Of a stretch of 64,000 nt of DNA, positions 1-10,927 are shown piece after piece (the first letter of the stretch is position 1; the number at the start of each line of letters is the position of its first letter). The notes under the pieces were generated by a model. It made no database searches. It was not told the origin of the DNA and worked only from the letters and a program-made list of their open reading frames with translations. Origin of the DNA: Eupeodes corollae. Lineage: Eukaryota > Arthropoda > Insecta > Diptera > Syrphidae. The position numbers and the translations under genes are program-made. Location: assembly GCF_945859685.1 (NCBI RefSeq), contig NC_079148.1:44465946-44529945 (forward strand), in the 5' to 3' direction.

Positions 1-597
1 AATTTTGTGTAACGAAGAAAAATGTTTTTGACATCTGATAAAATTTTGAGAAAAATCGAATTGACAGTTTTTTTTTATCAAAAATGAAAATCTAAAAAAA
101 AACATTACTCAAAGTTGGTAAAAATGGAATATCGATTCAAATGTCTTTTCAAAAACTTGAAGTTTAGGCTTCAAACTTATTTTATCTCATAAGAAATATT
201 GTTTTCAACATTCTGAAAAGTTTTGAGAAAAATCGAATATACAGTTTTTTTTTTCAAAAAATAAAAACCTAAAAAAATTAATAAAAGTTGGTAAAAATTG
301 ATTTTCGACTTCAAAACTGTGAGGTATTGGGTTCAGTTTACTTTTATCTTTCAAAAAATATTGTTGTTAACATTCGGTAAAATTTTGAAAAAAAATCGAA
401 TTGACAGTTTTTTTTTTAAATAACAAAAGTTGGTAAAAAATGATTTTCGACTCCAATATCTTTTTCAAAAAATTGAGATAATAGCTTCTACCTAATTTTC
501 ACTTATAAGAAATATTGTTTTTAACATTAAGACAAATTTTGAAAAATATCAAATTGACAGTTTTTTAAAAAAAAATTAAAATCTAAAAAAAAAACGA
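1..597 (+). repeat. Family R repeat, 5'-truncated copy R1
   Basis: Non-coding, very AT-rich. It is built from units of roughly 150-180 bp, each passing through a motif like TCGAATTGACAG, a T-run, an A-run, AAAGTTGGTAAAAATTGA and CAAATATCTTTTCAAAA. The motif recurs near 59, 236, 399 and 552. The same units in the same order occur inside the more complete copy at 2188-3635. The copy runs off the left edge of the window and ends where mariner-like sequence begins. Confidence 0.75.
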
Positions 598-921
598 ATA
601 CCTGAATGTGTCGATTCTTTATCGTTCTCAGGAAATAGGTTTCCTTTACGACACATTACGGTGTATTTTGCGTATGGATCTACACCTACATCCATATACA
701 ACCCTGCTCACACAACACCTTAAGCCATAAGCCAGCTAACTATTCACAACGTCGGTCGTAGATACGTCAATTGGGTTCTTGGACAACAGACGGTGGACGA
801 CGATTTTTCTAAAAATTTTTTTTTCATCTCATTAATGAATATGACTTGGATTGTATGTGGTTACAACAAGACGGTGACACATGCCACACAAGGCGATCGA
901 ATATGGCTCTTGTGGACCTGA
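598..921 (+). pseudogene. Mariner-type transposase remnant (M1), internally deleted
   Basis: With frame changes, the plus strand reads through typical mariner/IS630-type transposase blocks. A helix-turn-helix stretch contains LHLHPY (about 680-700), followed by a vestige of the pre-catalytic region. It then jumps to the block around the second catalytic Asp, read as MWLQQDGDTCHT (about 849-885). The first Asp block is missing and several frameshifts are needed, so it cannot encode an active enzyme. It is cut at 921 by the 3' end of a LOA-like LINE on the other strand. The match is to the insect subgroup whose N-terminus is a DUF4817-type domain; that assignment is by motif recognition only. 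Confidence 0.7.
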
Positions 922-2187
922 TGTTAGGTTAGGTTAAAGTGGCTGTTCATAATTTAAACGGACACATTTAGAGTAGTTTTATGGTCCATTGTGATACCAC
1001 ATAAATCTTGAGGCTTCCTCCTATGCTCAATGTAACCAGTTTAAGTCCCTTACGAAACGCGAGAGGTTGATTATGCTGATATGATCTAGATCGTTAAAGA
1101 AGAATTCTCCTAGGTTATTCTTGCGTTTTTGAGCTAGAGAAGGGCATGTACAGAGAAGGTGAAGAACTGTTTCCTCCTCTTTCTCTTCCGTCCATACAGC
1201 TTGCGAAAAATTCATTTAAGAATAAGCCTAGCCGCGTGGCGTGCTTTCCTATTAGACAGTGTCCGATTATGACACCTATTACCGAGTTTATATGCGATCT
1301 GCCTAGAGATAGCAAGCACCTTGATCGCTTTAGATCTAGTGTTAGCCAGATGTTTGTTGTGACCTGATACGTGGTGATGTTGATAGTGTCTGCCTCCTTC
1401 ATAGCGTCTTGCATTAGCAACAGTTTACCAGTAGCGATTGGTATGCCAGAATGTGCCTAACGTGGTAGGATGGGCTGCACTGTACCATTCCTGGCGAGTT
1501 CATCTGCCTTACAGTTACCTGGAATGTCTCTATGGCCCGGCACCCAGCATAGGTGAATGTTAAACTGTTGTGCCAACTCCATTAGATAAGATTGATAGTA
1601 ATGGACTGTTATAAAGTTTGAAGAGACAGTGTCCCGAGATTATATAGCGGCCTGACTTTCTGAGAAGATACTGATATCAGATGTTGATATCACGTTTTCT
1701 TTAAGTCTTCTTGTATCGCCAAAAGTTCCGCCTGGAACACGCAACAATGATTGGTAAGTCGGAATGAGATACAATTTCAGTCGTTCAGAGTACACACCTC
1801 TATCAACCACTTCTTTTGTTTTTGAAACATCTGCATAAAAATGGATTTACTCATCTCAGAAAGACCTGGTAGGTATAGAAATCTGGAAGTTTCAGTCGAA
1901 TTACAGTTTGGTGATGGTGTAGTCTGTGTGTCTCGAAATTGATTCTAAATACCTTAGAATTACGGAGGAATCCACTGCGACGAAGCTTTGAGGCGAATAG
2001 CAAAGCTTACAGCTATTAGTGTGCTAAATATATCAAGAGGTGTAAGGTAGAGTAAGGTGTCCAGTGCCGCTGATAGAGTCGTGTGAAGCGATCCGATTGC
2101 AAAATTGTATTGGGGTAGTACTTGTACTGCCTTATGGTGTTGACTACAGAACTTTTCTCTGGTCCTGATATTGTTGGCCATTCACGC
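922..2187 (-). pseudogene. LOA-like LINE copy A1: RT thumb, RNase H, 3' UTR
   Basis: A 5'-truncated non-LTR retrotransposon on the minus strand. From the 5' side (high coordinates) it shows the reverse-transcriptase thumb (a block like ALDTLLYLTPLDIF, about 2030-2090). Next comes a degenerate RNase H domain with WVPGHRD and CKADELARNGT (about 1480-1550), then a C-terminal CxxC-HxxxxC knuckle (SCMD ... HLLCTC, about 1130-1205). The 3' UTR ends in two or three CCTAA units (about 922-936). Frameshifts and stops are frequent. The same protein order is seen at 6410-7829, 34869-35860 and 47578-50344. Clades that place RNase H after RT include I, LOA and R1; the RT wording in the longest copy looks most like LOA. 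The 5' boundary abuts repeat R2. Confidence 0.85.
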
Positions 2188-3635
2188 TTATTAACTTCCC
2201 ATAGGAAGTTATTGTAATGGGTCCGATTTGTCAAATTGAAAATTTTGACATTTCTCGACGTTTCAAGGTCCCTAGAGTCGAAATAAAAGATTTTTAGAAA
2301 GATGTCTGTGCGTGCGTGTGTACGTACGTTTGTACGTCCGTACGTCCGTACGTCCGTACGTTCGCGACGTTTTTTTCGTTGTCCATAGCTCAAGAACCAG
2401 AAGAGATATCGACTTCAAATAAATTTTGTTATACAGATAATAAGGCAGAAAGATGCAGAAAGGGCTCTCAAGAAAATTGCGTGGGTGGTTTTTTTACTAT
2501 AGCAGTTTGAAAAAATGGTGAAAATTTTGGTTAACCCTAAATATCTTACGAACCAAAAACGCTAGAGACTTGAATTAAATTTTATATAATAGATTGTAAC
2601 GTGATACCAAACAGGTATATTTTTTGAAAAAAATCAATATAACGGTTTTTTTTTAAATCAATAAAACTGAAAAAAAAAATTTGTCACCTCCAAAATTTTA
2701 CGACTGAAATATGATTTTATCTCTAAAACAATTTTGTGCAACGAAGAATAATGTTTTTGATATCTGATAAAATTTTGAGAAAAATCTAATTGACAGTTTT
2801 TTTATAAAAAATAAAAATCTAAAAAAAAACATTATTCAAAAATCGTAAAAATTGAATATCGATTCAAATATCTTTTCAAAAACTTGAAATTAAGGCTTCA
2901 ATTTTATTTTATCTTATAAGAAATATTGTTTTCAACATTCTGAAAAATTTTGAGCAAAATCAAATTGACAGTTTTTTTTACAAAAAATAAAAACCTAAAC
3001 AAAAAATTTATAAAAGTTGGTAAAAATTGATTTTCGACTCAAATATCTTTTCAAAACTTTGAGATATTGGCTTTTATTTACTTTTATCTTTCAAAAAATC
3101 TTGTTGTCAACATTCAGTTAAAGTTTGAAAAAAATCGAATTGACATTTTTTTTACAAAAAATAAAAACCTAAAAAAATGTACAAAAGTTGGTAAAAATTG
3201 AGTTTTGACTCAAATATCTCTTTAAAAATTTTAAGTATTGGCTTTAAAGTAATTTTATCTCATAAGAAATATTGTTGGTAAAATTTAAAAAAAAATCGAA
3301 TTGACAGTTTTTGTTACAAAAAATAAAACTCAAAAAAAAAAAAATAATACTAAAACTTCGTAAAAATTTACTTTCGACTCAAATAGCTTTTCAAAACTTA
3401 AAAATATTGGCTTGAAATTTATTTTATTTCACAGAAAATATTGTTTTCGATATTCAGTAATTTTTATATAAAAATCGAACAGTCCGTTTTTTCATATAAA
3501 AATAAAATCTACAAAAAGAGTACCCAAATTTGGTAAAAATTGATACGAGTACATAAAGACAAACTTTTAAGCAAGACAAATCGACAGACGGGATGGGAAG
3601 TTATCAGTGTGGGTCGCATCCCAGCCTCTTTTTTT
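2188..3635 (+). repeat. Family R repeat, most complete copy R2
   Basis: The 5' end carries a perfect 7-bp stem, AACTTCC-CATA-GGAAGTT (2193-2210). A conserved block follows (ATTGTAATGGGTCCGATTTG, then GACATTTCTCGACGTTTC), then an alternating CGTACGTC tract (about 2310-2362). The body is four minisatellite units of about 160-176 bp, with GACAG/GACAT motifs near 2790, 2966, 3141 and 3300. The 3' end is a conserved block containing GGGATGGGAAGTTATCAG and GTCGCATCCCAGCCTC, then a T-run. GGGATG and CATCCC can pair, and GGGAAGTTA is the inverted complement of the 5' TAACTTCCC. No coding capacity. A plausible but unproven class is a Helentron/DINE-like non-autonomous element. Confidence 0.8.
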
Positions 3636-6078
3636 ATTTATAATATCTGAACAGTGAAAATTTCTTGGATCTCCTTGTCGTCAAGTAATATTTTTTACCT
3701 ATTTTTGCATGTACATATTTTATTGAAGCAGAAATAATCTTGGCTTCGAGGGCAAACTTTACACATATGTATATATAGAAAAACTCGGAACTGGCAGAAT
3801 TTTCTTTTCCCAAGTAGGAATTGTTAGCAAATTTGAAGAAAAAAATTAGAAAGCTAAATTTTGTAAAATAAAATGGTATTGAAGTGTTTAAAAGATGATT
3901 TCAAAATATTTTACTTGATGAAAGTTGAAATTTTGTTTTTAAAGAAAGTCAGTAATTTTTTGGTACAAAAAAATAACGTTTTGGAAACAATTTGGATTTA
4001 ATATTACTCAAACCATTTCGAATTAATCGCAAAAGTAAAAGAAATTTGGTTGAGGGACACATTAATAGGATATGTGGTGATCCAAAAAAAAAATTACAAA
4101 AATAAGACGAAATTCTCACACACCTAAATTACGTGCACTTATACTTATATCTGTACGTACGTATGTGTGTATATTAAAGTTATTTGCGTTAATGTGAATT
4201 GTTTCGCCAAAAACCTTTTTCTTTATGGTTTCCTTTATTATATCTACTTGGATATGTGGAAACCAATTCTGACTCCAATACAAGGATCCTTAAAACAAAT
4301 TTAATATCACTGTGCCCGGGACCTTTTTGTGTGTGTAATCAGGACATAAAAGCAATAACAATAATTGCGCGCAATAATCATAGCCATTTCGCTTTATGAC
4401 ACAAATAAATGCATAGAGAGAAAAAGTGGTTAAGGGATGGACGGGGGTAGGTAGGTATAAAGGAGGTATAGGAAAAGAGCAACTTCGCCAGGATGCCACA
4501 GAGAGAAAGACAATAAACCAGTGACAAAGTGTAAAACCAACATGTTTGCGGTCTGGTCACAAGGACTGATGGGTTGATGGCAGTTAAGTAGGTTTATATG
4601 GAGGTATGCTTAGCGTAGGTGGTGTAGGTATATAAGCCAACGAATATATAGAACTCTATGGAATCAGCTGCTACCACTATAGCTACTTCTAAAATGTTGA
4701 TTTCGTTTGTTTTTCTGGCTTGTGGATTATTTTTTTCAATTTAATTTTTCGCCTTATTCAACCCATGTGTCGAGATACAATCATATATGTATGTATGCAT
4801 TTCGGAAATGTAATGTCGAGACTATTATCTTAAACACCTAACTTCAATCAGTGAAAATACCGCCTTAGGTGTTTGATGAAATCTGGCCAAAATGTTGGAG
4901 ACAAACAAACAAAAAAATATCACCCAAGGCATAGATGTGCATACCTATGAGTATTTGGAAAATTTTTCATTAGATAAAATGTTATTGTGGCTTGGAACTA
5001 TCGCAGGTACTGCAGACATATGGAATAATCTAACCCCCATCACACATATATGAAGGTATGCCGAAGTTAGTTTCAGGATAAGCTTTGTTTTTTACGGTAA
5101 TGACTATTGTTACCTATGAATATGTAGCCAGGTATATAGGCACATATTTGCACTGAGAAACCAACGATAATTGGTAATAGGCTTTTAAGGAGACATTGAA
5201 CCCTTGCGGCTGATTGCCAAAATATTGTTAAACGATGCGACGACGAAATGACAATATGGGCAGTCTTGTGAGAATATACCTAGGTTTACATTAAATTAGT
5301 TTGTCTTTTGGCTGTGAGCCAGAAACAATTCACGTACTTATATAGCTTAAGCTATCAGGTGGGCTTCGTTAACTTAATTGTTTGATAAATTTTATGATAT
5401 GACATAAAATTAGACTTAAGGCTTCGGATTTAAGTATCACGTATAAACTGTCAGATGTTGAACGAAAACAGCTTTTTTTACAAATAGAATCCTATGTAAT
5501 GCAAAATTGTAAAACTATTTCGGAATCCAGGTTTATTAAAGCCTCATACTTTTAAATAAAAATAAAACCCTTGAAAACATTTTTCAACCCACTGACGTAT
5601 TTTTTTTTTTTAAATATTTGGTCTTGAGACTCAATAAGATAAGATGCTTCCCAGACCATTTGTTTACCGTCAAACTGTTTAAACTTGTTCAATTTATATT
5701 TTTCATTTCCAGAACGGTATCAATGATATTTATAGCCTTCGGGACCTTCTATAAGTTAACTTTTTTTCATCAGAAACAACATCTCTATTCCACCTGTTTT
5801 TCTTGATCATTAGGTTGTGTCAAAAATGTAGATAGTCATCTTTGTGATTTGGGTTCAAAATGTTTGTTTTCCGTTTTCGGCTCCTCAAATGATCCGGGTC
5901 TTCTAATTTTGCATTAAGGAAATTTCAGAAGTGTTTAATTTCATCTTAATTTTTGAATCATTGCTTTATGAATTTAAAGCAGCTAATTAAGAAGGGTTCA
6001 GGTGTGTTGAAATAAAGCCAAGTGAAATAGAGCCAAATTTCGAGAACTGGCCTTACAGTGTTCTAAAGCCAATTTTCA
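3636..6078. other. No gene seen, about 2.4 kb
   Basis: AT-rich unique-looking sequence with short ORFs only. There are dispersed ATGTATGTATG and GTACGTACGTATG stretches. I see no protein domain, no RNA gene and no repeat shared with the rest of the window. Confidence 0.6.
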
Positions 6079-6214
6079 ACAAGGTTCTGCCTCTTGCGAT
6101 TAATTGACAAATCCTCCGAGAGTAGTCTTGTCATGAAAAGTGTTTTCTGAAATTCACCGTTCGGATTCGGCTTAAAATTGTAGATCCCTATATTCTTGAC
6201 AACATTACTCGCAC
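6079..6214 (+). mobile_element. tRNA-like SINE, internal fragment (SINE3)
   Basis: The stretch from TCTGCCTCTTGCGA through GTCATGAAAAG, TTCGGATTCGGCTTAAAA and TTGACAACATTACTCGCAC matches the middle of the SINE copies at 11048 and 50788. The tRNA-like head and the 3' tail are absent. Confidence 0.7.
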
Positions 6215-6334
6215 TTGGCAAAAGGATTCAAGACACCACCATTTTGTCTAAGTGTTCTGGACATTAAAATGACATCGAAAAACAGAGTTAACCCAAGCAT
6301 TCCACACTCTCAATGTGTGGTTTTCAAAAGAGTA

Positions 6335-6409
6335 TTTTTAATTGACAGAACTTCCCGAATCGAGCTCAATGGTAAACTGATGAGAATTTCTAGTAGAATC
6401 AGTATCAGG
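6335..6409 (-). pseudogene. Jockey-type LINE C-terminal fragment (D3)
   Basis: The minus strand reads CATCAGTTTACCATTGAGCTCG, which matches the conserved C-terminal stretch of the family D copies (AHQFTLEPNFG in 43605-44870). LINE copy A2 is inserted in it: the last nine bases form A2's left target duplication. Weaker similarity resumes after A2 and again after the 5S-derived SINE, near 8240-8275. The host of both insertions was therefore probably one family D copy, but the outer parts are too eroded to delimit. Confidence 0.5.
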
Positions 6410-7829
6410 CTTATCTTGGTCTGATATTGGACACAAAATTAATTTGGAAATCTAATATTCAGGAAAAAGTTGAAAAAGGTACAGCAGCTCTTTTCCTTTG
6501 CAAGAAAGGAAGATAGGAAGCAAATGGGGTTTTCAACCTCACATAACCTACTGTCTATACACATCGGTCATCCGACCAATACTTATGTATGGGGTTGCAG
6601 CATGGTGGACTGCACTGGAGAAACTCAGCAGAGTCCAACGCACTGCATGTCTCTGCATAAGCGGGGTATTAAGAACCACACCCTTGGCAGCGTTAGATAC
6701 TCTCCTCCATCTGACATCCCTCGACATCTTCAGTAAACAAGTAGCAGCGAGTACAGCTATAAGATTCAACGCCTCATCTCAATGGATCAACAGCAATTTA
6801 GGGCACTCAATCATTTTGAACCTCTTTGGTTCTATACCAAAGTACATAGACTACACTATTCCTAAACACCAATTTGTAAAAAAACTTGGAGGTATCCATT
6901 CCATCCAAAGATGAACAGCTGAAGTATTCATTTTTATACAGATGGATCCAAGACAAATGAGGGGTTGGTAGTGTTGTGTACTCAGAAAAGCTTAATCTAA
7001 GCATCTCATTCCGCCTCCCTATCAAAGAGATTCTCTTCTGGCTAAGAGAAAACGTGATATCAACTTCTGATATCCGCATCTTCTCTGACAGTCAAGCTGC
7101 TATGAAATCTCTTGACGGTGTCTCAACCAAATCTCAAACGGCGCCCTTGATTGCCGATCGTCTCTTATGGAGATGGGGCATCAATTTAACATTCACCTTT
7201 GTTTGGTGCCGGTCCACAGAGACATCACGAGAAAATATAGAGCCGATGAACTCGCTAAAAATGGAACCGTGATTCCTATTTCACCTGAAAGGGAGGATAT
7301 AGGTATACCGATAGCTACATGTAAACGTATGCTCAAAAAAAACAGCTTTTGCGATAGCAAACTCTAGGTGGCACAATTTACCAAAATGCGCAGCCACAAA
7401 ACTCATATGGCCTTCACTGGACCTAAAGCGCTCTAAATACTTGTTATCTCAAATCAGACTTCATAGTAGCTCCCTTATAGGTGTCTTTACGCGACACTGT
7501 CTTATAGGCAGACACGCAATACGACTTGGAGTAGCCTCAAATGACTTCTGCACTAGCTGTATGGACGAAGAAGAAGAGGAAACAATCTCTCACCTTCTCT
7601 GCACTTGCCCTGCTCTTTCACTAAGAAATAAACTTCATCTGGGAGACTACTCTCCTAATACAAGGATCCCGGCTAATCCCAGTGAACTTTGCTAAAAATG
7701 ATATCAAATATCTCCTTCCCTTTATAAAAAGCTCAAAATGGTTTGACTAGTAAGAAGTAGTTCTCTAGATTTCTCTTGGCCTAAGTGTGTGGATTCTAAA
7801 TCCCCAGCCACGTTAACCTAACCTAACCT
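6410..7829 (+). pseudogene. LOA-like LINE copy A2 with 9-bp target duplication
   Basis: 5'-truncated, beginning in the RT palm/thumb (LGLILDTKLIWKSN near 6410-6460, then RPILMYGVAAWWTALEKLSRVQRTACL near 6570-6650). An RNase H domain follows: YTDGSKT near 6940, IRIFSDSQAAMKSL near 7074-7115 and a damaged VPGHRD near 7205. Then comes the C-terminal knuckle (SCMDEEEEETISHLLCTCPAL, about 7555-7620). The 3' UTR ends ACGTTAACCTAACCTAACCT. AGTATCAGG occurs at 6401-6409 and again at 7830-7838, a 9-bp TSD that fixes both ends. Frameshifts and internal deletions make it inactive. Confidence 0.88.
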
Positions 7830-7898
7830 AGTATCAGGGCTACATTTTGTATGAGTGGAATGCATATAGCTGATTTGACAGAAAATTATTTTAAAAAT

Positions 7899-8188
7899 GG
7901 CAACGGCCTAGTCACTGATAAAGCTTCGGTTCCCATCGATCACCGAAATCAAGCATAAGTGAGCGTGGTTAGTAGACAGATAGGTACCGTCTCAAAACCT
8001 ACCGCGTGCTGTTGTCATGTGTTCTATCTTTCTGTCTGTTCTTCTTTCTATTCTGTTCTTCTGTCTTGTATTAGTTGTCTTTAGTTGTTATCACCTTACA
8101 TAGTCAAGTCGCTCAAGGTGCTTTGTTCTCTAATGTGTACATTTATGTGCTGAGTAGTGTGAAATGTATTGTAATGTAATGAAATGTG
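7899..8188 (+). mobile_element. 5S-rRNA-derived SINE with exact 10-bp TSD
   Basis: The first 120 bases (7899-8018) align over their whole length to insect 5S rRNA. There is a GGCAACG start, CGGTTCCCATCGATCACCGA where 5S has its conserved CGGTTCTCGTCCGATCACCGA region, and the internal promoter region (AAGCATAAGTGAGCG, then GGTTAGTAGACAGATAGG). The segment ends in CCGCGTGCTGTTG. A 170-base unrelated body follows, ending in a TGTAATGTAATG-like tail. TTTTAAAAAT is present at 7889-7898 and 8189-8198, an exact 10-bp TSD. The insert therefore begins precisely at 5S position 1. This is the structure of a SINE transcribed from a 5S-type Pol III promoter, not a random 5S pseudogene. Confidence 0.88.
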
Positions 8189-8198
8189 TTTTAAAAAT

Positions 8199-10927
8199 AT
8201 CAAGGAGTTCGAGCAATGTAAATGTTTCGATTGTAGTTCTATCGCTTATCATTTTCAAAGCCTTTTTTAGGTTATATCCAAGAAATTAAAACTTTTTTAA
8301 TGGGACCTGCCCAGATAACCGATTTTTGTTCAAGATGTAATTTAGAAGAAACGACAAAATTCCTTTAACCTCCGGAGAAATCTTAAGCAGTTAGCAGCAT
8401 TTGTCGTAATATCGGACATGTGATGTGAGATAGCTGTGATAAATGTATTCGTTTTCCGGATACGCTTTGATTGTTCCCTTATTGTAACTCCCGTCGGTTG
8501 ACAAGGCATGCTAATAGCACTTGTCTTGTTTTTCGGCAGAGAGGTTCTTGAAAAGAAACTTGCAAACTAACATTGCAGCACTCAGTCCTTATTCTGGGGA
8601 AAAGCACACAGAAAGACGAAATGAAAACCGTTAAATAAAATTAGTGATTAATTTGTTTTTGTTAGTCAAATGTGATTGTCACTCAGAATTTCCTCAGTCT
8701 TAAGTTGTTCAACTCAATTCAATTTTTTTGAATAGTTTTTAAAGTAAGAATTGCCAAATGGTACCCTTGGTGGAATATTTAAAAGGTCTCTATGGATATC
8801 GAAACAGAAGTACCAAATTTGTTTTTAAAAATTTCGGTCGATTATGTTTTTTTTTAAATATCGATACTATGACTTTCGCAGAATCAATTTAAAATGCCAC
8901 TGCTAGTTCTTGGATTAAAAATGAATCTGAAAAGGAACGTTAACATACTTCGCATGTCTCATTTGTCTTTCTCTTATCTTATCTTCTCATTACCTTATTT
9001 GAAACACCCTATAAAAACACATTGAAATATGTATTACAAGGAATTCCACTCATATTAGATGGATTAAACGGATGGAGCCATATTGTATTTGTAATGTTTC
9101 ACATTTATTAGGAATTATAGAGTATTTAATTGCGATAATCTTTGTGGAGCGTAAACTTACATTTTACCAATGAGAGAATATGTTAAGGATTTATCAAACG
9201 GAGATTATAGATCATTATTACTTTGACAAGGATTTAGGTATCTAAAATTTGCTACATATATCTATATTCAGATAAAGTACCTAAATATGTATCAATGTAG
9301 GTTATGTACGTTATACCGCGCACTTTTGCGACACTGCCGCCGCCGACGAAAATGAAGACGACGACGACAAGTGACGTCTCTTTGAGGAAGAACGTTAACT
9401 AAGTCCTTTACGTGACGAAAGCACAATGTGGTGGAAGAAGTATACGTGTAAGGATATCTACAGCACATACGTACGTACATATGTGTAGAAGATGCGGGTA
9501 GATAAGCGAAGCATGAACAAATTCACGAGTGTATAATAATGCCTGTGATTTGAGTAATTTGGAAAATTATTGCATTTCAACGAAATTACTGCCAATATAT
9601 AGGTTTGCTACGACCGACGACGACGATGATGATGACGATGTTCGAGGTACCGAACCGAATGCGGTGTGATGTTGAAATTTGTTCGACTAAATTAACCATT
9701 TATTGGTTATACTCTCTTACTTCTTACGATACAAGTGTCGATAGTGTGTGTGCATACAAATGTAAGAAGGAATCGAATCACAAATCAAAGGATATTCTCA
9801 TTGACTATGTGTAGAGAGCTCTTCGTTAAGGTAGTTATGTAGAATTATTATTATTATGGAAATAAGTTCCATCAGGCAATAGTGCGTGTTAAATTGAATA
9901 TTATTTTCAGATAAATATTTACCATTACTCTTTAAGTGTGATAAATACAAATACCATAGGAAAAGTTGGATATATATGGATAAATTTAAATTCGTTAAGA
10001 ACTTAAAAAAAAATTGTATTAAAATTTGAGTATAACTTGAATTTTAGGTTATTTACAGGATTTTTAAACAAAACATGTTTAAATCAATGTTTATGTTTAT
10101 TTCGTTGTGAGCTGATTTCTGCAACGGCAACGGTCTCAGCCAAATAGCATTTTTCAAATAAACATAACATCTTGTTATCCAATTGTAATCTTCGAGATAT
10201 GATACTGTAACGAACAAAATTCGAAAAACAATACTATAGTGCCAACTTCTTCCCATATTTCAATATTAGTAGGCATGAAATAAGTCTTATTCAGCTATTT
10301 TTATATCATTTATAATTGAATATTAAATAGAACGAGACATAATTAATCTTCAATTAATGATTTTTTGGTTTTAGGAAATTAGTCTTATCAATATTTAGGT
10401 TAAATTGTTTTAGCTGAAATTGATTTTATTAGGGCTTTTGACCCACTATTGCACTTTGACTTTGACAAAAAACTACAAAATATCAATATTTTATCATGTC
10501 CTTATATTCCTTTTTTTGAAACTTTAACAATTCAAAATTTGATTATGGCTCTAAGAAATATAATCAAAGTCATTGTAAAATCAAACTTTTTAATTTCGGC
10601 AAAACAAATCAGTTCGAAAGCGCAATTCTTTCATCACAACAGTTGAACTTGCCTCATTTTTGAAAAAAAAGGTTAAGCATCCTCCTAGCATTAAATGCAA
10701 CAATTCTGTTCATTAACTGACGTCCGACGTAAAAATTGAAGACAATTTCAAGATGAAAAACCATGAGGTCCTCCGTTGATTTTCCTTTGAAAGCCATTAG
10801 ACACAAGTTATAGAAAATACTTAATGCCCGATTAGAAAGTAAACGGGGAATCGACAAAATTGGGATTTACTCGACTTTTCAGGCTAAAGCAGTGATATTC
10901 TATGGTGTTCTTGATCGACACATATGA
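8199..10927. other. No gene seen, about 2.7 kb
   Basis: Apart from weak family D similarity at the very start, nothing here is recognisable. There are short trinucleotide-like tracts (GCCGCCGCCGACG ... GACGACGACGAC around 9336-9370, and GACGACGACGATGATGATG around 9614-9640). ORFs are short and show no domain. Confidence 0.55.

Noticed and set aside
2016..2510. Open frames reading YVRTYVRT on either strand
   Set aside because: They come from the CGTACGTC tract at the 5' side of the family R repeat; the same happens in other R copies.
1..3540. Regularly spaced ~155-177 bp units as a CRISPR-like or centromeric satellite array
   Set aside because: The units are confined to family R elements with defined ends, vary in length, and recur in dispersed copies on both strands. 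They are the element's interior, not a long array.
7899..8018. A functional 5S rRNA gene
   Set aside because: Many substitutions disrupt the 5S helices, no tandem 5S copies are present, and the unit is bounded by target duplications together with a non-5S body.
9292..9480. Arg/His-rich open frame
   Set aside because: It is produced by a GCC/GAC trinucleotide tract and shows no domain.
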